A stretch of 64,000 nt of DNA from Platerodrilus igneus (taxonomy: Eukaryota > Arthropoda > Insecta > Coleoptera > Lycidae): assembly GCA_036346225.1 (NCBI GenBank), contig JARFIW010001456.1:1-64000 (forward strand). The letters are read 5' to 3'. This document shows positions 55,999-64,000 of this stretch, in pieces. The translations under genes were made by a program, and so were the position numbers. Position 1 is the stretch's first letter; the number at the start of each line of letters is the position of its first letter. Under the pieces are notes generated by a model, which worked only from the letters and a program-made list of their open reading frames with translations, had not been told where the DNA came from and did no database searches.

Positions 55999-56453
55999 AA
56001 ACATGATGACTATTATGATTATAAGCAACTACAAGTATTGGTCTTGCAATATTCTCAACTAATGTTAATTGTGCGAAAACATTTACTGGAAAAGTATTAA
56101 TTTGGCCATTTGGCAAATGTTCAAGTGTAGGGAGATATAAATAGGAACAGGCTACTAACTCCCTTCACATACTTTACATGTGATTTTCCAATGCTCCACC
56201 CGAAGGTACTGCATTGGCCAGGAAGTGAGTTTTCTTTTACCAGAAAAATTTTGAATTTTGCGAAACTCTTGCTGTTCCAAGCAAGGTAGGGATCTTTCAC
56301 GTGCGTGTCAATACTCACACACGGGACCTCCATTTTACCTCTCATCTGGACGAGGGCGTATTTTTGTGAAAAATGCTCGCCTAACATTTTTCAAGTGGAC
56401 CGTGTCAGGATTCGATCCCGGGACCTTGGGACCAACTACGCCAGGGAGCCACC
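55999..56453 (-). mobile_element. tRNA-derived SINE, minus strand, most complete copy
   Basis: On the minus strand: A box TGGCGTAGTTGG at about 56443-56432, B box GGATCGAATCC, then the body shared with the SINEs at 20293 and 35443. The 3' domain is AGTATGTGAAGGGAGTTAG and AACATTTGCCAAATGGCC, and the tail ends CATAATAGTCATCATG. The tail has the same ATC-type repeat as the RTE 3' ends. It is inserted head-on against the RTE piece that follows. Confidence 0.82.
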
Positions 56454-56519
56454 CTCTTTTCACATGCTACTGAATATCAGGAAAATAGAGTGTATATTTG
56501 TAAACATTAGTAGGGAATC

Positions 56520-57016
56520 GAACTGCATCTAACAACAAAGAGCAGTGACTATGTTCGAACACAACAAACATAGAAACAAGAAAAAAATTGTTGAAAGCAT
56601 GTGTGTGGAACACAGCACGGTGCGTATATGAAATAGGGAGAAGCAGACAAAAAATGGTAGAAGCTTTTTGGAGTGTTGTGCTTCAGATGTATGAGGATGA
56701 TATCATAGACAGACAAAGTTAATAACAAAGAGGGTATAGAAATAGTAGAGGAACAAAGATATCTATGGAAAACAAAAACAAATCTAGCAGAAATAGACGG
56801 GTTTAAGGTACGTTCTAAGGCATTATGGGGAATAGTGCGGGATATATTACAAACAGACATACGAAAAGAGATGTAGAGTTAGATCTAGATCAGACTATTG
56901 CACACAGAAAGATGCAAATTGTGAAAATTTCAAAGAAATATACAAGTTAGCACAGAATAGGAAACAATGAGGTTACACGTTTAAGCAGTTCCAGGACTGA
57001 AGACCTAATGATGATA
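56520..57016 (+). pseudogene. RTE LINE, C-terminal region and 3' end
   Basis: Decayed RTE 3' part: a region corresponding to KHRNKKKIVESMCVEHSTVR, a later LGHYGE-like stretch, and DANCENFKEIYKLAQNRKQ, ending with CTAATGATGATATG. It is homologous to 35940-36430, including the sequence between it and the SINE (ACTGAATATC ... CGAACTGCATCTAA). Confidence 0.8.
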
Positions 57017-57018
57017 TG

Positions 57019-58115
57019 TTCTTTTAATCGAACTTCAAATGGTCTGGAACTTTCCTCTATGTAAAACTTGTTACATTCGCACAGTATTTTGCAGATGCAG
57101 TTTTTTGAACTTTGTATTGCGTTTTTGGGTTTTGTTTTTGTTAATTGTGCTTTTAGTGTATTGTTGGTTCTAAATACTGTTTTAATTCTGAATTTGTTTC
57201 CTATTCTTTGGATTCTCTTAGAGAATCCTTTTATGTATGGTATTTAGGGCATTTTTAATGCGTGTGGTTGTTTCTGTTTTCTTTTTTTTATGTTTTGGAA
57301 CTTTAATCATTTCTTTCTCTATCATTCTTTTAGGATGCTTGTTTTTTTTAGTGTATATTGTTAGGTTTTTCTCTTTCTTTAAAATTTCTTCGTTTGATGA
57401 TATTCATTTTGCTGTATCATACATGGTTTTGATAATTCCTCATTTGACACAGTGTGAATGGTTTATATCGAAATTTAAGTATCTGTTTGTGTGTATTGGT
57501 TCTCTGTATACCGGTGTATTAATTGTTGCACCGTTTTTGCTAACTAGAATATCTAAAGGGAAAGTTTCCATGTTGTTCTAATTCATATGTGAATTTAATA
57601 GTTGGTTTTATTTTGTTAATTGAATCTACAAAGTTTTTAATTAATTCTTTATTTTGAGGTCAAATAGCATAGACATCATCTACATATCTCTACCAGATTA
57701 GTGGTTTCTATTCTTGTGTGAATATTACATCTTTTTCGAATTCCTCCATGAATATATCACTAAAGATTGGCGATAGTGGACTTCCCATTGCCATTCCGAA
57801 GCTTTGTTTGTAGAAATGGTTATTTATTTGAAACTATGTGGTATTGACGCATACATCAAGTAATTTCACGATCAACGATATACTTAATTTTGTTCTTTCT
57901 TTAAGATTACAATCTTTTTCTAGTTTGTTTTTTATATTATTAAGCGTTTTGTATACATGGACATTTATGAGGAGATTTACTACATCAAAACTTACCTTTG
58001 TGTTTGTATTTTCAATTTTGATGTTTGATAATTTTTTTATAAAGTGTTGGTTGTTTTTTATGAAAGAATTCGTATTACCTGCTAATGGATTTATAATTTT
58101 TAGGAGAAATTTTGC
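57019..58115 (-). pseudogene. Penelope-like element: RT core and GIY-YIG remnant
   Basis: Minus-strand Penelope-like element. From 58115: LAKFLLKIINPLAGNTNSFI, VSFDVVNLLINVHVYKTLNN, then FYKQSFGMAMGSPLSPIFSD and IFMEEFEKDVIF, then RYVDDVYAI (YVDD at 57686-57675) with nearby stops. The order and the AMGSPLSPxxAxIxMExFE block are diagnostic. Further on come PYIKGFSKRIQRIGNKFRIK, TVFRTNNTLKAQLTKTKPKN and CICKILCECNKFYIEE, which is the start of the GIY-YIG endonuclease with YIG changed to YIE. It is cut at 57019 by an RTE tail. The N-terminal part lies at 59760-60350, separated by a 1.64-kb insert. Confidence 0.9.
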
Positions 58116-58119
58116 TAAA
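58116..58119. repeat. Possible target-site duplication TAAA, left
   Basis: TAAA at the lower edge of the insert in the Penelope-like element; it recurs at 59756-59759. Confidence 0.5.
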
Positions 58120-59755
58120 TTATGGAATATGTAACAGGATAAATTCCTGATACAAATCATAACGGTAGGCAACCCAATGTACTCTGCTCGCGTATCTATA
58201 TTAGATATGAAATAAATTAAAACTGGTTCACTCTTTCGGTGAATCTATTGTGGTTATAATCTGAAGATATTCGTTACGGAACGAATCAATAGTAGAAGGG
58301 AGTCGGGAGTGGCAATTTGATGTTCCACGATTCGATCGGATCCCGAACCTTTTTTTTTAAATAAACCGTTAAGCAATATGGTTGACTGCAAGTACCTTAT
58401 TACAAATTTAACTTTTGGGTGGAAAAGTGTGCCACTCAAATTCTAATTGGAAATCAGATTGATTTTTGATGCAGAGTAGAGGTGAATAATCTGAGGATAA
58501 CAATTAAAAATTTGCTAGAGCGTCTACAAATATTTAGCTCCAATTACTACTTGATTAAATGAGCGCTGGATTATAAGAATAGGATTGAATGAACCGCATG
58601 TAAAACTACACGCAGGATTTATAGCAAGAAAACGATCTTTGCTAATTGCAAGAATTAATATTTTACTCAAGATTTAACACTGTAAATAACTTGAAGAATC
58701 TGATGTTCTGACACACCTATGGTTAAACCCACGAAGACGGGCTAATCTCCACTTATCTAAAAAGACAGTAATAGCTGTAGCGGATCTACCAAATTGCAGG
58801 ACGTCTGCAATTTTGGCTTAATTTTATAAACAGACAGGTTTATGAACTCTCAGCGGGGCCTCCAAGGGTCCATTCAAGTGACATCTGTGGCCGCCAGACG
58901 GTTGTTTTCGTTGAGACGTAAACTGCAGGTATTTATTGATAACGTTAATCGAATTCAATGACGTTACGATAATGTCAAGTTCATTTTTTTAGGCTTTGAG
59001 GTTATTCATAATTGTAGTTTAACAAAAAAAAAATGGTTAGTAAACTAATCTTTTAGTAGTCATTTTAAATAATCAACATTTAATACTCATACCTTAGTTT
59101 CTTCATTAATAAACATAATTACATATTCTAACCCTAAATTAAAACAATTAATTAAAGTTTTTATAATAAGCAGATTCTGTTCAGATCTTACATTTGTTAA
59201 GAATTCTGGCATGATTGCAGTATTCCTATTTCAAGTCAAACCCAAGAACCGCTGGGATTAAATTTATTAGTACATAGGTACACCGTGTTTTGGTACAGAG
59301 CTCTTTACTATCAAGGGTTATTATTTTGTAACATTTAATTGTTACTGCTTGTGTTCAATCAATTCTTTTATGTAAATATTTTGTGATTAGCAATTGTAAA
59401 TATTTTCCCTTTAGGGAATCGTACATTTTTGTACATTAATTAAAATTTGATGGTGATTTAATATAACTTGGTTAACCGACAGCAATTGTTTTATTTGGTA
59501 GACTGATTAACACTTCAATAAACAAAATTATAACCAATTATTCATTATTGCTAAGCAAAACAGGTTGAACCAACCCTGAAGATATTATTGTAAGTATCTC
59601 ATGTTCTCTGAAGTTTATAATACTGGTGTGAGTGACCTAGCTGAAGCCAGATTCAGTTGGCTCACCAATGTTTTGTTAGCTAGCATCGTATAGTGTTTCG
59701 GGGTCAAAGTCATAAGTGACGCACTCCGTCCCTTCTTTTTTTTATGTCCTATAGG
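58120..59755. mobile_element. 1.64-kb insert of unknown type in the Penelope-like element
   Basis: It splits the element's RT between SPFVAL and AKFLLK. Joining the flanks through one TAAA restores the reading V-A-L-A-K-F. The insert has no long ORF. Its ends (TTATGGAATATGTAACAGG and TTTATGTCCTATAGG) show no convincing inverted repeat. It contains a perfect hairpin at 58269-58286. The class is unknown. Confidence 0.6.
58269..58286. other. Perfect hairpin, 7-bp stem, ACGG loop
   Basis: ATTCGTT-ACGG-AACGAAT, preceded by CTGAAGAT. Its function is unknown. Confidence 0.55.
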
Positions 59756-59759
59756 TAAA
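59756..59759. repeat. Possible target-site duplication TAAA, right
   Basis: Pairs with 58116-58119. Confidence 0.5.
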
Positions 59760-60350
59760 GCTACAAATGGTGAATCTTTGGAGCTTACGATAGGTCTCAA
59801 AGGAATGTCTCTTCTATGAATTTTTGGTAGATCGTAAAAGTGAGGTGGTTTGCTGTAATGTGAGACCAGTTTGCTTCTTTCTTTGTTTTCAAACTCATTT
59901 TTAAATTTATGTAAAGTTTTGTGTATTTTATTTTTAATTGATTTTGTTGGGTCCGTTTGTGAACTAGTGTCCTTTCCAGTGTTTAACAGTTCGTTGACTT
60001 TTGCGTTGTAATCGTTTTTATCAATTACTACCGTTGCGTTGCCTTTGAAAATGGTAGAATTATAATTGAATTATCATTTTTTAGATTGCGGATTGCTTTT
60101 ATTTCATTACTACTTACATTTGGTTTTATTTTGTGATTCTTTTCTATTTCTATTTTGCAATCTAAATTCCTTTGTTTGATCTTCACGAGTTGGTTCGTTG
60201 TTTTCTCAATACAGCTGATTATTTCAAATGTTTGTATTGATTTTGGTGTTACTGTAAAGTTGCGGCCTTTTGATAGAATTAGTTTTTCTGTGTTGTTAAT
60301 AGTTCGGTTTCATGAATATATAACGTTGTTTAGCATGGTGTTGCCGTTTT
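59760..60350 (-). pseudogene. Penelope-like element, N-terminal part
   Basis: On the minus strand: NGNTMLNNVIYS, a stop, NRTINNTEKLILSKGRNFTV, CIEKTTNQLVKIKQRNLDCK, then FKGNATVVIDKNDYNAKVNE and LLNTGKDTSSQTDPTKSIKN. It ends HFYDLPKIHRRDIPLRPIVS with SKDSPFVAL. LSKGxNF, KGNATVVxDKxxY and FYGLPKIHKxxxPLRPIVS are typical Penelope-like motifs. The start is cut at 60346, where the 3.08-kb duplicated block begins. Confidence 0.88.
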
Positions 60351-60390
60351 TCAACGTTTTAGTTTCTTTTTTCTTTTTCTTTTAGTTTCT

Positions 60391-61431
60391 TTTTTCGCAT
60401 AACTAAACCCACACCACAATTTCCTTCCTCTGATCTTGTCTGAATTACTCCAAAGTTTCCACTCCAAAAATCTATCGCCTCTGGTTACCGAAGTTCTCCG
60501 ATCCCTACTATGTCTAGTGCTAACCTATTCATTTCAATTTTTAAATTCTGTAGTTTACCTACTTGCTTAATACTTCTGGTATTTCACGCTCCAACTCGCA
60601 AAATGTTCTCGATGCTCTATCTACGTTTTCCAATCACGTCCTCCGAAGTAGTCCCCTCCCGGAGATCCGAATCGGAATCGTTTACCTTAAAGAATGCCAT
60701 CATTCTAAATACAATTTAAGTACACTATGTACTTGGAAGGTAATGTAATGGTTTGCCGTTGTCTTCCACGTCGCACGAGTGTGACTTAGAATGCCATACC
60801 AATCCCTATGGTCTCTGCCAATCTAAGTACCGAAAGAGCCGCTGCCCTCTTTTGGGGATCTGCCTTAGTCTGGTTCCTCACTAGAGACCCTACTACTTTG
60901 GTTGGGCCTGTAGTTGGGCTCTTTAGATCACTGGAACGCGGAAGCCATTTCACCTGTTCTAGTAATCTAGAACTTCGTCCAGGTGCAGGTCCATTCGGAA
61001 TGGTACACATACATGCCCTACATAAAAATAACTAGCGAATCAATGACTTTCAGTAAACATTGGATTCCATTACCAAAAGAAATAACAAATGAAAATCAAA
61101 TGTCCCCACTATCTGGTTAGAACAGCAAACTTTTCCTGGGTTTTCCTTGCAATATTAATATGAAATGGAACCTACATACATGATTTCTATTTATACATAC
61201 AATAATAATTACATAACAATAGGCATACTAACAGTCCCCCGTAAAACAGCATTGGTACCTGACAAGTGTAAACCCGCCATGGCGTCGTCTGAAAACCATG
61301 TCAAAATCTACCAAAAGGTAGCCTAAATCATAATGAGTTCTCCTCCTCAAGATAAATATAAAAAAATTGCTGTTTAAGCCTTACGATAATGTAATCGCAC
61401 ACTTCTTTAAAAACCATCCTCTTGTAATAGT
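60391..61431 (-). pseudogene. RTE LINE 5' UTR and endonuclease start, minus strand
   Basis: On the minus strand from 61431: the 5' region shared with 40742-41463, including GPAPGRSSRLLEQVKWLPRS and KRAAALSVLRLAETIGIGMA, then the endonuclease start NTRSIKQVGKLQNLKIQMNR, LALDIVGIGEVR, FWSGNFRVIQTRSEEGNCGV and GLVMRK. It stops there, at about 60391, and is joined to Penelope-like sequence. A stop and point changes in the WNVRSM block show decay. Confidence 0.85.
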
Positions 61432-62102
61432 TCGATTTAACTACTACGAATCTGGACGTTAGGCAACTTTATTTACCTCCATTTAGATTATACGTTAAAC
61501 GGAAAAGCAAGTTCCTTTGTCTTATGAGTCGAAATTCTGTTAGGTAGGGATCAAAAGGCATATTTTAGTATTCTGCACACTTGTTAAGATCGGGCTATCT
61601 TATTCAACTTTTGGTGGTCGATAGACACGTTACACATGGCGCCCAATAATAATTTTGCTACTTATTTTTGCGGTGGTTGTCACATGGATTTAAATATTTA
61701 ATTTAATTTTCAGAAATAAATTACGTAGTAACTGATTAGTTTTTAATAAGTACAAGTGAATTATACAGATGCATATACATGTACCAGTGATATTGATCTG
61801 CTATTTCATTAATTGTTTGATGAATATTATAATTTTTTACTACGTATAAAGGTCGCGTAAGTGGCGTAGTTACCTTTAGCGTTTTATACTAGCACCGCAA
61901 ATCCTTCTAAAAAAAAGATTTGGGAAGCGCTATGATAAACTAAGGGTACTGAAAATTGTCCTCGTGATTACTAGGGATCATTTAATTTGATTTATAAGGG
62001 TAGACCCCATTGATCTTCAACTAAACCTTGATTGGATTTGTTATTTTATAGTATAAATACTATCAATTACTTCGCAACGAAATATAATGACGGAAAGTGG
62101 AG
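61432..62102. other. No recognisable feature
   Basis: AT-rich sequence between the RTE 5' end and the small minus-strand frame. Confidence 0.4.
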
Positions 62103-62381
62103 TTAATCTGTATTAAATTTTAACTTAAGGATTTCAGCATTATTAGCGAACAAAATTCGTATTTGAGAAATTAATTTTTTAAGCGAAGCTTTTGGATTTA
62201 TCGAAAATTTCTGTCGTTTAATTGCGTCCCTTTTGTTATTTAAATATTTTTGCAATTTATTTAGCATGGCTTGGATTAATTGTTTTTCCACATAAGAATT
62301 GTCTTGGGAATTAGCAATTAGAGGTAAAGCTAGTGATAGTATGCTAGTAGAAAATAAAAGGAAACTTTTGAAAACTTTTAT
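62103..62381 (-). CDS. Possible small secreted lysine-rich peptide, start codon altered
   Basis: A minus-strand frame is open from a TAG upstream through to TAA at 62105-62103. From the ATA codon at 62381-62379 it reads IKVFKSFLLFSTSILSLALP, then LIANSQDNSYVEKQLIQAML, NKLQKYLNNKRDAIKRQKFS and INPKASLKKLISQIRILFAN. It ends NAEILKLKFNTD. Residues 2-25 have the layout of a signal peptide (Lys, long hydrophobic core, ANS-Q cleavage-like end). If the ATA were ATG it would be a 92-residue secreted precursor with a basic mature part and no cysteines. No family is recognised, and chance or pseudogene status is quite possible. Confidence 0.3.
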   Translation of the reverse strand: MKVFKSFLLFSTSILSLALPLIANSQDNSYVEKQLIQAMLNKLQKYLNNKRDAIKRQKFSINPKASLKKLISQIRILFANNAEILKLKFNTD

Positions 62382-62427
62382 TTCAAAATGTACTTTACAA
62401 ATATGTTCCCAACAAACGCAACATTGT

Positions 62428-63423
62428 TTCTAATTTGATAGAGTGGAAACGAGTACTTCCAAAATATTACAGAGAAGATGTCATTAAACAAAATAATGAT
62501 GCTCCTACATCCGCTCATCTTGGTACATTTAACACATGGAACAAGGTCGCCGAAAGCTATTATTGGTCAAAGATGAAATCAGATATTGCTCGGTATGTCA
62601 GAAAATGTCAAATCTGTCTGGCTTCAAAAAGTACTTTACAGTCGAAAAATGGGTTAATGGGGAAGGAAAAGAAGTGGAAGATCCTTTTCAAATGATACCT
62701 ATTGATATTATGGGGCCTTTACCCAGATCGAAAAAAGGTAACACATCTATTTTAGTGGTTTCTGACTGGTTCACCAAGTATGTACTGATTCACCCTATGA
62801 AAAAAGCGACAGCTACCTCGATAAATAATTTTATCGAAAATCAAGTATTTCTTATATATGGAGTACCGAAAATTATAACGACGGATAATGGATCTCAATT
62901 TGTAAGTAAGGCATTCAAGAAATTGATAAAAGAATACCAAGTTCAGAAGGTTTGGTATAATGCAAACTGTCATCCTCAGGTTAACCCTACGGAAAGAGTT
63001 AACAGAGTTATCATCACAGCGTTAAGATCATATGTGAAAGATAATCACAAGCTTTGGGACGAAAAACTGCATAAAGTTGCACATGCTATGAGAAACGCAG
63101 TTAGTGAAGTTACTGGTTACACTGCAGCCTTTTTGAATTTTGGTCGTTCAATACCTATTTCAGGAGATTATTATGGTAAACTATCTGAGTTTACTGATCA
63201 AGATCTTGCGGTTCATTCAAGAGAGCAACTGGTAAAAGATCTCAATGAGCTTTCAGAGCTTTATAATGATGTGGTAGTAAGACTTCATCAGGCTTATGAA
63301 TGCAATAAGAAAACTTATGATTTACAGCGTTGGGAAGTGGAGTATAATAAAGGAGACTATGTTTGGAAGAAGAACATGGTGCAGTCCAAAGCTTCCAGCT
63401 GTATCCCAAAAATTAGCATCTAA
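62428..63423 (+). pseudogene. Ty3/gypsy integrase, one frameshift, C-terminus lost
   Basis: The first frame (62435-62695) holds the zinc-binding region: HLGTFNTWNKVAESYYWSKM and KSDIARYVRKCQICLASK, with the first zinc-ligand His replaced by Asn (NNDAPTSAHLG). An indel near 62660-62675 shifts the frame. The second frame continues VEDPFQMIPIDIMGPLPRSK, TTDNGSQFVSKAFKKLIKEY and HPQVNPTERVNRVIITALRS. The catalytic triad D (62704), D (62884) and E (62992) is present with DD35E spacing. It continues to LQRWEVEYNKGDYVWKKN and is lost near 63410-63428, where KLASKY shifts frame and the duplication junction cuts it. No RT or RNase H lies upstream. Confidence 0.92.
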
Positions 63424-63428
63424 ATACT

Positions 63429-64000
63429 GTTTTTCAACGTTTTAGTTTCTTTTTCTTTTTTTTAGTTTCTTTTTCGCATAACTAAACCCACACCACAATT
63501 TCCTTCCTCTGATCTTGTCTGAATTACTCTAAAGTTTCCACTCCAAAAATCTATCGCCTCTGGTTACCGAACTTCTCCTATCCCTACTATGTCTAGTGCT
63601 AACCTATTCATTTGAATTTTTAAATTCTGTAGTTTACCTACTTGCTTAATACTTCTGGTATTTCACGCTCCAACTCGCAAAATGTTCTCGATGCTCTATC
63701 TACGTTTTCCAATCACGTCCTCCGAAGTAGTCCCCTCCCGGAGATCCGAATCGGAATCGTTTACCTTAAAGAATGCCATCATTGTAAATACAATTTAAGT
63801 ACACTATGTACTTGGAAGGTAATGTAATGGTTTGCCGTTGTCTTCCACGTCGCACGAGTGTGACTTAGAATGCCATACCAATCCCTATGGTCTCTGCCAA
63901 TCTAAGTACCGAAAGAGCCGCTGCCCTCTTTTGGGGATCTGCCTTGGTCTGGTTCCTCACTAGAGACCCTACTACTTTGGTTGGGCCTGTAGTTGGGCTC
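63429..64000. repeat. Tandem segmental duplication, copy 2 (runs past the window)
   Basis: Repeats 60346-60921 almost exactly. The continuation beyond the window should show whether the full 3.08-kb block, including a second gypsy integrase, is present. Confidence 0.88.
63467..64000 (-). pseudogene. RTE LINE endonuclease start and 5' region, second copy
   Basis: Minus-strand duplicate of the RTE piece at 60391-61431: the same NxRSIKQVGKL region and the same 5' side (RAAALSVLRLAETIG). It extends off the window edge. Confidence 0.85.

Larger units (their letters stand above)
53147..56205. repeat. Tandem segmental duplication, copy 2 (3.06 kb)
   Basis: Head-to-tail repeat of 50101-53146. The offset grows from 3046 to about 3059 through small insertions, mainly in A and G runs. 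Beyond 56205 the SINE continues into unique sequence, which shows the original right flank. Confidence 0.95.
60346..63428. repeat. Tandem segmental duplication, copy 1 (3.08 kb)
   Basis: The block starting GTTTTTCAACGTTTTAGTTTC recurs at 63429 and continues to the window end. Over the 570 bases that can be compared there are about seven substitutions and a few homopolymer indels. Copy 1 contains the RTE 5' region, the possible secreted-peptide frame and the gypsy integrase. The junction lies within the gypsy frame (TCTAAATACT|GTTTTTC). Confidence 0.9.

Noticed and set aside
57237..58134. Hydrophobic plus-strand frames (57237-57581, 57838-58134) looking like membrane proteins
   Set aside because: They are antisense to the Penelope-like RT; A-rich coding sequence read backwards gives Phe/Leu-rich peptides.

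Overview
The window is nuclear DNA of an arthropod, most likely an insect. It is AT-rich, has no bacterial-style operons, has exons with GT-AG junctions and AATAAA signals, and is dense with insect-type mobile elements: RTE, R1/LOA and Jockey-like non-LTR retrotransposons, BEL/Pao and Ty3/gypsy LTR elements, a Penelope-like element and tRNA-derived SINEs. The species cannot be named from this evidence; a beetle is only a guess.

One host gene is recognisable, a chymotrypsin-like S1 serine protease on the minus strand. Its exons run from high to low coordinates: 39951-40194 (carries HDIAL with the catalytic Asp), 36997-37140 (carries the substrate-pocket segment ending ESACN), then a terminal exon with DSGGP and the stop codon. 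The terminal exon is present twice, at 16947-17087 and 11928-12068, because a 5.0-kb block has been tandemly duplicated. The exon with the catalytic His and the signal peptide was not found and probably lies outside the window. The introns are filled with transposon wreckage.

Layout. 1-2.2 kb: unassigned, with one doubtful exon. 2.2-4.1 kb: ORF1 and part of the endonuclease of an R1/LOA-like LINE (minus). 4.9-6.45 kb: RTE reverse transcriptase and a second RTE tail. 7.9-18.2 kb: endonuclease and ORF1 of another LINE (minus), followed by two head-to-tail 5.0-kb copies. 19-20.9 kb: decayed RTE split by a SINE. 21.2-29.3 kb: two inverted arms that share an unrecognised reading frame and ~295-bp tandem repeats. 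30.7-35.4 kb: pieces of at least two BEL/Pao elements. 35.4-37.5 kb: SINE and RTE pieces. 37.8-39.8 kb: Jockey-like LINE inside a protease intron. 40.7-56.2 kb: a near full-length RTE interrupted by an 8.65-kb LTR-internal-LTR-internal-LTR array with an AGAG target duplication; its 3' part is again tandemly duplicated (3.05 kb). 57.0-60.35 kb: Penelope-like element (RT and GIY-YIG remnant) split by a 1.64-kb insert. 60.35-64 kb: a third tandem duplication (3.08 kb) holding an RTE 5' end, a possible secreted-peptide frame and a gypsy integrase.

No mobile element here is fully intact. The most distinctive features are the partial duplication of the protease gene, three separate ~99% tandem duplications in 64 kb, the coding-free LTR array, and the inverted-arm element with an unassigned protein.
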